From: Dehalococcoidia bacterium
Lineage (GTDB): Bacteria; Chloroflexota; Dehalococcoidia; UBA2985
Direction: 5' to 3'
Length of the DNA stretch: 6,583 nucleotides
Assembly: GCA_030740415.1 (NCBI GenBank)
Contig: JASLXI010000052.1
Location: 1-6,583, forward strand
The notes under the pieces: model-generated
Seen by the model: the letters and a program-made list of their open reading frames with translations, nothing else
Databases searched by the model: none
Told to the model about the DNA's origin: nothing
Shown here: positions 1 to 6,041 of the stretch, in pieces
Layout: each line of letters begins with the position of its first letter
Position numbering within the stretch: position 1 is the first letter of the stretch
Made by a program: the position numbers and the translations under genes

Positions 1-890
1 CCAAGACAGGTGTGGCCCATTTCGCCAGCGAGGGTGAGGAAGAGTGCCTACAGCAGGTCCGACGATTGCTGGCCTTCTTGCCCCAGAACAACGGTGAAGA
101 CTCCCCCTTCTTCCAGTCTTCGGACGACGCGGGGAGGGTCGACCCTGAGCTTAGAGAGATTGTGCCGGAGGACTCATCCAGGTCCTACGATATGAAGGAC
201 ATCATCCAACGCATTGTAGACACGGGGGATTTCATGGAGGTGCAGGAGGGCTACGCACAAAACATGATCATCGGGTACGCCAGGATGGACGGCAGGACCG
301 TGGGGATCGTTGCGCAGCAGCCCGCATATCTGGCAGGAGTCCTCGACATTGAGTCTTCCACCAAGGCGGCTCGTTTCGTCCGTTTCTGCGACGCCTTTAA
401 CATACCACTTGTAACCCTGGTAGACGTGCCGGGTTTCCTCCCGGGCTCAGACCAGGAATATCGGGGCATCATCCGCCACGGAGCAAAATTGCTCTACGCT
501 TATGCGGAGGCCACAGTTCCCAAGGTGAGCGTCTTGATCCGCAAGGCGTACGGCGGGGCATACATAGTCATGAGCAGCAAGCACCTTAGGGGAGACATCA
601 ATTTCGCGTGGCCCTCGGCAGAGATAGCCGTTATGGGACCAGAGGCGGCGGTTAACGTCATCTACCGAGAAGAGATCAAGCAGGCAGAGAACCAAGACCA
701 GACCCGGGAGAAGCTGAGCGAGGAATACCATGACCGCTTCGCCAACCCGTATGTGGCCGCAAGCAGGGGCTACATAGACGATGTCATAGACCCTGCTGAG
801 ACCCGCCCGAGGATTATTGGCGCATTGGCCATGCTCCAGAATAAGCGGGAAATACTGCCACCCAAGAAACATGGGAGCATTCCTCTGTAG
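1..890 (+). CDS. Acyl-CoA carboxyltransferase subunit (propionyl-/methylmalonyl-CoA type), 5'-truncated
   Basis: The frame is open to the left edge (first whole codon at 3), so the GTG at 12 is an internal Val and the true start lies upstream. About 295 C-terminal codons are present; the family is usually about 510-520 residues, so the N-terminal lobe is missing. Seen in sequence: KTGVAHF at the edge, the acidic EGEEE segment with LLAFLPQNN (about 35-92), VPGFLPG (426-446) followed by DQEYRGIIRHGAKLLYAY, RKAYGGAYIVMSSKH (about 540-584), NFAWPSAEIAVMGPEAAVN, NPYVAASRGYIDDVI, and the hallmark C-terminal PPKKHGSIPL. Family knowledge: this crotonase-fold, cytoplasmic subunit moves a carboxyl group between carboxybiotin and an acyl-CoA, as in propionyl-CoA carboxylase beta, methylmalonyl-CoA decarboxylase alpha and transcarboxylase 12S. 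Inference: the biotin-carrying pyruvate carboxyltransferase downstream makes a transcarboxylase 12S-like role attractive. The exact acyl-CoA cannot be read from this fragment. Confidence 0.92.
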   Translation, partial: KTGVAHFASEGEEECLQQVRRLLAFLPQNNGEDSPFFQSSDDAGRVDPELREIVPEDSSRSYDMKDIIQRIVDTGDFMEVQEGYAQNMIIGYARMDGRTVGIVAQQPAYLAGVLDIESSTKAARFVRFCDAFNIPLVTLVDVPGFLPGSDQEYRGIIRHGAKLLYAYAEATVPKVSVLIRKAYGGAYIVMSSKHLRGDINFAWPSAEIAVMGPEAAVNVIYREEIKQAENQDQTREKLSEEYHDRFANPYVAASRGYIDDVIDPAETRPRIIGALAMLQNKREILPPKKHGSIPL

Positions 891-965
891 GAACGGGGTA
901 AGTCGCCAGGTGTAGGTGTCCCATGTGGGCCTGTCCGAACAGGTTGTGACCTTACTCTCTATCGC

Positions 966-971
966 AGGGAG
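966..971 (+). promoter_or_regulatory. Candidate ribosome binding site of the leader ORF
   Basis: AGGGAG lies 9 bases before the ATG at 981, better placed than the purine run that precedes the pycB ATG itself. It is the main reason to take the short ORF at 981-1058 seriously. It could still be chance in a purine-rich gap. Confidence 0.3.
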
Positions 972-980
972 AACCGAGCG

Positions 981-1058
981 ATGAGTGACCACCCGCGTCG
1001 AGGCCGTCTCGATGCCCATGGGTCTGTTATCTCTGTTGGTGTGCAAGGGAGGCAATGA
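981..1058 (+). CDS. Candidate 25-residue leader ORF overlapping the pycB start
   Basis: ATG at 981 opens a 25-codon frame beginning MSDHPRRGRL and ending VQGRQ, with TGA at 1056-1058. That stop overlaps the pycB start in an ATGA arrangement typical of translational coupling. An AGGGAG sits 9 bases upstream of its ATG, whereas pycB's own GGGAGG ends only 2 bases before the pycB ATG. This makes re-initiation from the small ORF plausible. The peptide is hydrophilic and Arg-rich at its start. It has no membrane segment and no run of one amino acid suggesting classical attenuation, and I recognise no family. It may be a non-conserved leader peptide used only for coupling, or chance. Confidence 0.28.
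   Translation: MSDHPRRGRLDAHGSVISVGVQGRQ
995..1015 (+). other. Hairpin in the pycB leader
   Basis: GCGTCGAG (995-1002) pairs with CTCGATGC (1008-1015) over 8 bp with one G-U pair, leaving a 5-base loop. No T-run follows, so it is not a normal intrinsic terminator. It lies inside the candidate leader ORF, 40 bases before the pycB start, where an RNA structure could affect ribosome passage. A smaller 5-bp hairpin (CCTGT/ACAGG, 930-943) lies upstream. Function is unknown. Confidence 0.3.
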
Positions 1059-3040
1059 CATCTAGCAAGGCTACGAACCCTCTAAGAATCACTGATACGA
1101 CCCTAAGAGATGCACATCAGAGTCTCGCAGCTACCCGGATGCGCACCTCTGAAATGGAACCCATTGCGGCAGACATAGACAGGGCAGGGTTCTGGTCTGC
1201 AGAGGTATGGGGAGGCGCTACGTTTGACGTCGCTACCCGCTTTCTGGCCGAGGACCCGTGGGAGCGAGTGCGTGTCCTCAAGCGGCTTATGCCCACCACG
1301 CCCCTCCAAATGCTCCTACGCGGGCAGAACCTGGTTGGATACCGAAACTATGCCGATGACGTGGTAACGGCGTTTGTCCACCACGCCGCAGACGAGGGCA
1401 TAGACGTGTTCAGGGTCTTCGATGCCGTCAACGACGAACGCAATTTCGAGACGGCGGTAAAGGCCATAAAGGACAGGGGAAAGCACTTCCAGGCCTGCAT
1501 CTGTTACTCCGTTACAGAGTCCCACATGGGCGGGCCCGTCTTCAACTTGGACTACTTCGTCAATAAAGCCAAGATCCTCCAGGACATGGGAGCAGACACC
1601 CTCTGTATCAAAGACATGGCTGGCCTCCTCGCACCGTATGATGCTTTTGACCTGGTGAAGGCCCTCAAGGAAAATATCAGTGTCCCCATTCAGCTGCACA
1701 CCCATTATACGAGCGGCATGGCTTCCATGACCGTTCTAAAGGCGGCAGAGGCGGGCCTCGACATAGTTGACACGTGTCTATCCCCATACTCTATGAGGAC
1801 CTCACAGCCAGCCATTGAACCCCTTACGGTCACTCTCCAGGGCACCGAAAGAGACACCGGACTGGACCTGGGTCATCTGCTCAAGCTCTCCGAGTATTTT
1901 GAATACATATCACCCATGATCCGGGGTTACTTCGATACCAGCCGCGCGTCGGTGGTAGACACCTCAGTGCTGAGCCATCAGATTCCCGGGGGCATGGCCA
2001 GCAACCTGATCTCCCAACTCAAGGAAGCCGACGCACTGGACCGCCTCGGGGAAGTATACGAGGAACTGCCACGCATACGAAAAGAGCTAGGAAATCCGCC
2101 CCTAGTCACTCCTACTAGCCAGATCATAGGCACTCAGGCAGTGCAGAATGTCCTCTTTGGCCGATACAGCATGGTCTCTGCGCAGGTGAAGGACTACGTT
2201 TATGGCCTGTACGGCATCACTCCAACCCCCATTGATCCTGAAGTGACCAAGGAAGTCCTAAAGGACTATGAAAGAGGCCAGGAACCAGTAACGGGTAGGG
2301 CTGCCGGCTTCCTGGATCCGGAGCTAGACAAGGCTAGAGAAGCCACCGATGGCCTGGCGAAGGACATAGGAGATGTTCTCACATACGCTCTCTACCCCGT
2401 GACAGGGCTGCGCTTTCTCAAGTGGAAGTACGGCCTGGAACCCATTCCAGATGAGTTCAAACCAAAAACCCTGGAACAGGTAAAGGAACAGCTAAGCACT
2501 GAGGAAGAGTTGATATCCAAGGCCAAGTCAGGCCTTATGGTGGAGAAAGGATCCCAGAAAGCGGCTCCCCTGGCGGAGCCATCTGCTCCGGTATCCGGAA
2601 GAGCCTTCAACGTCTACGTGGGCAATGAGAAATATCAAGTGCAAGTGGAGTCTCTGAGCGACGACGGAAGAGTTGGTACGGTTGCTCTCTCTGGCTCCGG
2701 ACACAGCGCTCCTCCGGCCCCCACTCCTCCAGTGGTAACCACGCCTGTGCAACCCGCTGCAGTACCTCATCCGCCAGTATCTGTTCTTCAGCCCCCTGCA
2801 GCTCCTGTCCCTCAGGAGTCGGTGGATGGCACAGCCATAGTAGCTCCTATGCCAGGAATACTACTTCGCTACGCCGTGGAGGCAGGGCAGCAAGTGAAGA
2901 AGGGGACACCAGTGCTCTTCCTAGAAGCAATGAAAATGGAGAATTCCCTGCCATCTCCAGTGGAGGGAACGGTAAAGGAACTAAAGGTCTCGCCGGGGAC
3001 GTGGGTCAAGAAGAACGACGTGCTTGCTGTAATAGGCTAG
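1055..3040 (+). CDS. pycB: Pyruvate/oxaloacetate carboxyltransferase with C-terminal biotin carrier domain (PycB/OadA, transcarboxylase 5S-1.3S-like)
   Basis: This 661-residue protein would transfer carboxyl groups between carboxybiotin and pyruvate/oxaloacetate in the cytoplasm. The N-terminal TIM-barrel carboxyltransferase domain (about 8-280) has DTTLRDAHQS (metal-binding Asp14), LLRGQNLVGY, CIKDMAG (Lys186, the expected carboxylated metal ligand) and HTHYTSG (metal ligands His215 and His217). A PycB/OadA-type region follows to about 490, with PTSQIIGTQAV and NVLFGRY. Residues about 516-535 form a beta-hairpin-like element, 551-588 a Pro/Ala-rich swinging linker, and 590-661 a biotinyl domain with EAMKMEN, the biotinylated Lys being 627. 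The length fits a fused alpha/BCCP protein. No biotin carboxylase domain is present, so it needs a separate one (pyruvate carboxylase) or works as a transcarboxylase with the acyl-CoA carboxyltransferase upstream. No membrane-pump subunits are visible, which weakens the Na+-pumping decarboxylase reading. GGGAGG at 1047-1052 is unusually close (2 bases) to the ATG. No other in-frame start fits. Confidence 0.92.
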   Translation: MTSSKATNPLRITDTTLRDAHQSLAATRMRTSEMEPIAADIDRAGFWSAEVWGGATFDVATRFLAEDPWERVRVLKRLMPTTPLQMLLRGQNLVGYRNYADDVVTAFVHHAADEGIDVFRVFDAVNDERNFETAVKAIKDRGKHFQACICYSVTESHMGGPVFNLDYFVNKAKILQDMGADTLCIKDMAGLLAPYDAFDLVKALKENISVPIQLHTHYTSGMASMTVLKAAEAGLDIVDTCLSPYSMRTSQPAIEPLTVTLQGTERDTGLDLGHLLKLSEYFEYISPMIRGYFDTSRASVVDTSVLSHQIPGGMASNLISQLKEADALDRLGEVYEELPRIRKELGNPPLVTPTSQIIGTQAVQNVLFGRYSMVSAQVKDYVYGLYGITPTPIDPEVTKEVLKDYERGQEPVTGRAAGFLDPELDKAREATDGLAKDIGDVLTYALYPVTGLRFLKWKYGLEPIPDEFKPKTLEQVKEQLSTEEELISKAKSGLMVEKGSQKAAPLAEPSAPVSGRAFNVYVGNEKYQVQVESLSDDGRVGTVALSGSGHSAPPAPTPPVVTTPVQPAAVPHPPVSVLQPPAAPVPQESVDGTAIVAPMPGILLRYAVEAGQQVKKGTPVLFLEAMKMENSLPSPVEGTVKELKVSPGTWVKKNDVLAVIG

Positions 3041-3108
3041 GGCCGAGATCGACTATGGTCCAGGGATATTTACGGACGAGGCGTGATCCGCTCCAGCTAC
3101 TAGACAAA

Positions 3109-3131
3109 GGTGGTGAGGCATCCCAACCACC
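3109..3131 (+). other. Hairpin in the pycB-mdh gap
   Basis: GGTGGT (3109-3114) and ACCACC (3126-3131) form a perfect 6-bp stem around an 11-base loop, which could add a GG/CC pair inside. No T-run follows, so termination is unlikely. The 179-base gap around it (3041-3219) otherwise shows only the mdh ribosome binding site and no recognisable gene. An RNA processing or stability role is possible but unsupported. Confidence 0.22.
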
Positions 3132-3204
3132 AGATTCCCCGCTAATGCGCGGAATGACACTTCTGACGGGGTGCCCGATAACCAAAGATGTCCAATAGAA
3201 CTAC

Positions 3205-3210
3205 AGGAGG
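3205..3210 (+). promoter_or_regulatory. Strong ribosome binding site that sets the mdh start
   Basis: AGGAGG directly abuts an ATG at 3211 (no spacing) but lies 9 bases before the in-frame ATG at 3220. Normal spacing therefore favours 3220, giving a protein that begins [11 protein letters not shown], as this family usually does. Confidence 0.75.
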
Positions 3211-3219
3211 ATGGTTTCC

Positions 3220-4158
3220 ATGCGCAAGAAGATAACGGTAGTAGGAGCAGGTAACGTGGGCGCCACGGTGGCGCAGCGTTTATTTGAGCGAGGATACGCA
3301 GACGTGGTGCTGGTGGACATTGTCGAAGGGCTGTCCCAGGGAAAAGCCTTGGATATGTTGGAATCAGGCCCTGTGCTTGGAACGGACGCCCAGATCACTG
3401 GCACCAACTCTTATGAGGATACTGTCGACTCAGATGTCGCAATAATTACCGCCGGGATAGCCCGCAAGCCTGGCATGAGCCGCGACGACCTCCTCTTTAC
3501 CAACATGGACATCGTTGGCGGTGTCGCCAAGCAGATCGCCAAGTACTCACCGCAGTGCATACTCATAGTGGTCTCCAATCCTCTCGACGCGATGGCACAA
3601 CAAGCCCTCAACGTGACCAACTTCCCTAGGGAACGGGTAGTAGGTATGGCTGGCATTCTGGACACAGCTCGTTTCCGAACCTTTTTGGCCCAAGAGCTTG
3701 GGGTCTCGGTAGAGGAAGTACAAGCATACGTTCTGGGAGGTCACGGAGATACCATGGTCCCCCTGGTAGAGTCCACCAACGTGGGAGGCATCCCGATTTC
3801 CAGGCTTCTACAAAAAGAGGTGGCGGAGGGTATTGTGCAACGTGCCAGAGATGGTGGAGCGGAGATAGTCGGTCTTCTGAAGACCGGCAGCGCCTACTAC
3901 GCGCCTTCAGCCGCGGTGGCCCAGATGGTAGACTCCATCATCCTGGACAAGAAGCGCATCCTGCCATGTGCAGCCTACCTCCAGGGCGAGTACGGCGTCG
4001 ACGGTCTGTTCCTGGGTGTGCCTGTGAAGCTGGGTGCCAACGGCATCGAGGAGATAATCCAAGTCCAGCTCTCCTCAGAGGAGAAAGCGGCGCTGGACAA
4101 GTCCGCGGGAGCGGTCAAAGAGTTGGTTGAAGTGATGTCCAACAGGACTGGTTCCTAG
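3220..4158 (+). CDS. mdh: Malate dehydrogenase (LDH-like, NAD-dependent)
   Basis: The enzyme interconverts malate and oxaloacetate with NAD(H) in the cytoplasm. From ATG 3220 it is 312 residues, the usual length for the LDH-like bacterial/archaeal MDH group. The Rossmann motif GAGNVG is at residues 9-14, and Asp33 in LVDI follows the second strand, as expected for NAD rather than [15 protein letters not shown] carries Arg82, which marks malate rather than lactate specificity (LDH has Gln there), and Arg88. VSNPLD has Asn120. The catalytic relay is Asp148 (LDTARFR, with substrate-binding Arg151) and His175 (GGHGDTMVP). All key residues are present. Its place between the oxaloacetate-forming pycB and the fumarase subunits ties it to the C4 steps of a reductive or oxidative methylmalonyl-CoA route. 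The start at 3211, three codons earlier, is less likely because the Shine-Dalgarno would then touch the ATG. Confidence 0.95.
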   Translation: MRKKITVVGAGNVGATVAQRLFERGYADVVLVDIVEGLSQGKALDMLESGPVLGTDAQITGTNSYEDTVDSDVAIITAGIARKPGMSRDDLLFTNMDIVGGVAKQIAKYSPQCILIVVSNPLDAMAQQALNVTNFPRERVVGMAGILDTARFRTFLAQELGVSVEEVQAYVLGGHGDTMVPLVESTNVGGIPISRLLQKEVAEGIVQRARDGGAEIVGLLKTGSAYYAPSAAVAQMVDSIILDKKRILPCAAYLQGEYGVDGLFLGVPVKLGANGIEEIIQVQLSSEEKAALDKSAGAVKELVEVMSNRTGS

Positions 4159-4212
4159 CGGTCATCCGAATACAAGCTATTGCCAGCGAGTACGCTACAA
4201 TTTCTGAGAATG

Positions 4213-4231
4213 GTGCTCTCTCTAGGGGCAC
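4213..4231 (+). other. Weak hairpin before the fumarase alpha gene
   Basis: GTGCTCT (4213-4219) pairs with GGGGCAC (4225-4231) over 7 bp including two G-U pairs, with a 5-base loop. It lies about 30 bases before the next start codon and has no T-run after it. It is too weak to call a terminator, so the operon probably reads through. Confidence 0.18.
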
Positions 4232-4261
4232 GCTCGAACTGTTTCAGCCCTCGGAGGTAAC

Positions 4262-5107
4262 ATGAGAGATATCCAGGTGTCCGCTATAACGGAAACTGTG
4301 GCACGTCTGTCCCAGGAGGCCAACTATTACCTCCCAGAGGATGTACTGGACGCCCTGAAGAAGGCCCGGCGTGATGAGGAAGCACCCAGGGCACAGAAGG
4401 TGCTGGATATGATACTCCGGAACTCCGAGATAGCAGAGGAGAAACAGATTGCTCTGTGCCAGGATACGGGCACTACGGTGCTATTCCTGGAGATGGGACA
4501 GGACGTCCATCTAGTCGGGGGGGATCTGCCGAGCGCCCTTGCAGAAGGAGTACGGCAGGGCTACAAAGAAGGCTTCCTGCGCAATTCCCTGGTCGCTCAA
4601 CCTTTCTCCTCCCGCATCAACACCGGAGACAATACCCCCCCCATAGTGCACACGGATATCGTCTCAGGAGAGGGCCTGAAGATAACCATCCTACCTAAGG
4701 GTGGTGGCTGTGAGAATATGAGTCGCCTGTCTATCCTCCGTCCTGGTGATGGTAAGAAGGGTATCATCGACTTCACGCTGCGCACTATAGAGGAATCTGG
4801 GGGAAATCCGTGCCCACCTCTCATCGTCGGAGTGGGAGTAGGAGGCACGGCTGAACACGTCATGCACATGGCCAAGAAATCTCTATTGCGTAAGGTAGGT
4901 GAGCACAACCCCGACCAGGAGGTGGCAGACCTGGAGGAGGAACTCCTGGGGTTGGTCAACGCCAGCGGCATAGGCCCTCAGGCTTGGGGAGGACGCTCTA
5001 CTGCCCTGGCCGTGAACATAGAGACCCACCCCACCCACATCACGTCTCTCCCAGTGGGGGTCAATCTCCAATGCCACAGCGCACGTTCTAAAACAGCGGA
5101 ACTGTAA
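4262..5107 (+). CDS. Class I fumarate hydratase (fumarase), alpha subunit
   Basis: Together with the next gene this forms the two-subunit, [4Fe-4S]-dependent fumarase that hydrates fumarate to malate. The 281 residues match the usual alpha length. Cysteines in family motifs are Cys66 (ALCQDTGTTV), Cys150 (PKGGGCENMS) and Cys184 (GGNPCPPLIVGVGVGG). The first and third are confident cluster ligands. Cys150 is the probable second, although Cys271 in NLQCHSAR is also conserved-looking. SSRINTGDNTPPIVH (about 116-130) and GPQAWGGRSTALAV (about 238-251) are further family signatures. GGAGG at 4253-4257 lies only 4 bases before ATG, but no better start exists in frame. L-tartrate dehydratase alpha is a close relative; the adjacent malate dehydrogenase favours fumarase. 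No symbol is given because fumA in E. coli names a single-chain enzyme. An oxygen-sensitive cluster of this kind fits anaerobic or low-oxygen metabolism. Confidence 0.93.
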   Translation: MRDIQVSAITETVARLSQEANYYLPEDVLDALKKARRDEEAPRAQKVLDMILRNSEIAEEKQIALCQDTGTTVLFLEMGQDVHLVGGDLPSALAEGVRQGYKEGFLRNSLVAQPFSSRINTGDNTPPIVHTDIVSGEGLKITILPKGGGCENMSRLSILRPGDGKKGIIDFTLRTIEESGGNPCPPLIVGVGVGGTAEHVMHMAKKSLLRKVGEHNPDQEVADLEEELLGLVNASGIGPQAWGGRSTALAVNIETHPTHITSLPVGVNLQCHSARSKTAEL

Positions 5108-5144
5108 AGTACTATCCGGATACCAAGCGAGAGAGGCTAAACAG

Positions 5145-5705
5145 ATGATCAAGAACATTACAACGCCCCTAACGGACGAGGCGCTGGCTGACCTAAATGT
5201 AGGCGATGAGGTCCTACTCACCGGAGTCATTTACACCGCACGCGACGCCGCCCACCGCCGTGTACTAGAGGCCGTGAAGCAAGGCGAGGAACCGCCCATA
5301 GACCTGAAGGGACAGATAATATATTACACTGGACCAACGCCACCTCGCCCGGGCCAGATAATAGGCTCTGCCGGGCCTACCACGGCGTACCGCATGGACC
5401 CCTTCACTCCGAAAATGCTTGACCTAGGCACAAAGGCAATCGTGGGCAAGGGAGGAAGGAGCAAGGAAGTGAGAGACGCCTTCGTGAGTCACAAGGCCGT
5501 GTACTTCGGGGCTATAGGCGGCTCCGGTGCACTCCTATCTGGGTCCATAAAGAAGGTGGACATAGTCGCCTACGAAGACTTGGGCACCGAGGCAATCCGT
5601 CGGCTGGAGGTCGAGGACTTTCCAGTCATCGTGGTCAACGACATCTACGGCAACGACCTGCTGGAACAAGGGAGGGCCGAGTGGAAAAGGGCCGTTCCTT
5701 CCTGA
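5145..5705 (+). CDS. Class I fumarate hydratase (fumarase), beta subunit
   Basis: This 186-residue protein is the small swivelling domain that completes the active site of the two-subunit fumarase. It corresponds to the C-terminal part of single-chain class I enzymes. Visible family motifs are GDEVLLTGVIYTARDAAHRR (20-39), IYYTGPTPPRPG (59-70), GSAGPTTAYRMDPF (74-87), GKGG (101-104), FGAIGGSGALL (121-131), DLGTEAI (145-151) and FPVIVVNDIYGNDLL (159-173). The length is typical and the protein appears complete. GAGAGG at 5131-5136 with 8 bases of spacing supports ATG 5145. It starts 37 bases after the alpha gene in the same direction, the normal alpha-beta order, so the two are almost certainly co-transcribed. 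Tartrate dehydratase beta is the close alternative. Confidence 0.93.
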   Translation: MIKNITTPLTDEALADLNVGDEVLLTGVIYTARDAAHRRVLEAVKQGEEPPIDLKGQIIYYTGPTPPRPGQIIGSAGPTTAYRMDPFTPKMLDLGTKAIVGKGGRSKEVRDAFVSHKAVYFGAIGGSGALLSGSIKKVDIVAYEDLGTEAIRRLEVEDFPVIVVNDIYGNDLLEQGRAEWKRAVPS

Positions 5706-6041
5706 ACGCTTTAGCTGTACCTGCCACCACTCTTTAACGGTCAACCATTTAGCTTGATCAAACCAGACTAGCTGATGTGAAGTTTTGCTGCTTTTAGGGG
5801 GCCGCAGCGGCCAATTAGTACTACCAGTTGTGATGAATACATAGGAGTGTAACCCTTCCAAGCTTTTAGTGCTGGAGAATGGAGTAAGAAAACCATACGG
5901 TGAGGAATGGCGTTATGAGAGTCCACAGCTGAACCCACTAACGACCTGGCTTTTTAGCCGCTCAATCGATCTTCATCTGGAAAACACCATCCAACCGGAG
6001 CTAGAAGATATGTCAAGGGCACGTGCCATGCTATCACCTCC
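5706..6041. other. Region without a recognisable gene
   Basis: These roughly 335 bases after the fumarase genes contain a short + frame (5869-6069) whose translation I do not recognise. Its hydrophilic, unpatterned composition suggests decayed or non-coding DNA. A GGAG at 5997-6000 sits 9 bases before ATG 6010, which may be the old start of the broken PAP2-type gene that follows in another frame. No convincing promoter or T-tract terminator is visible. Confidence 0.5.
5787..5812 (+). other. GC-rich dyad downstream of the fumarase genes
   Basis: GGCCG-CAG-CGGCC (5800-5812) is a perfect 5-bp stem. An exclusive alternative pairs GCTGC (5787-5791) with GCAGC (5804-5808). T-rich tracts precede the stem rather than follow it, and the + strand continues AATTAGTACT, so it is at best a poor intrinsic terminator. 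It is the only candidate for the 3' end of the operon in this gap. Confidence 0.25.

Noticed and set aside
447..1061. 204-residue minus-strand ORF
   Set aside because: It is antisense to the well-supported carboxyltransferase gene, has no recognisable motif, and arises from codon bias on the opposite strand.
1055..3040. Na+-pumping oxaloacetate decarboxylase alpha subunit as the sole function
   Set aside because: No membrane beta/gamma subunits are in the window and the neighbours are acyl-CoA carboxyltransferase and C4-acid genes. It remains only a family-level alternative.
3001..3198. Short + frame overlapping the pycB 3' end and filling the pycB-mdh gap
   Set aside because: It has no Shine-Dalgarno before 3055 or any other start outside pycB, an unpatterned composition, and most of its upstream part is simply another frame of pycB.
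4159..4265. Frame open across the mdh-fumarase gap ending at a TGA that overlaps the fumarase alpha ATG
   Set aside because: Unlike the pycB leader it has no ATG, GTG or TTG start in the gap. A separate 16-codon ATG frame at 4210-4260 lacks a ribosome binding site.
5815..5843. TTAGTA and TACATA with 17-base spacing as a sigma-70-like promoter for the PAP2 gene
   Set aside because: The -35 element matches only half the consensus and such weak pairs are common by chance.
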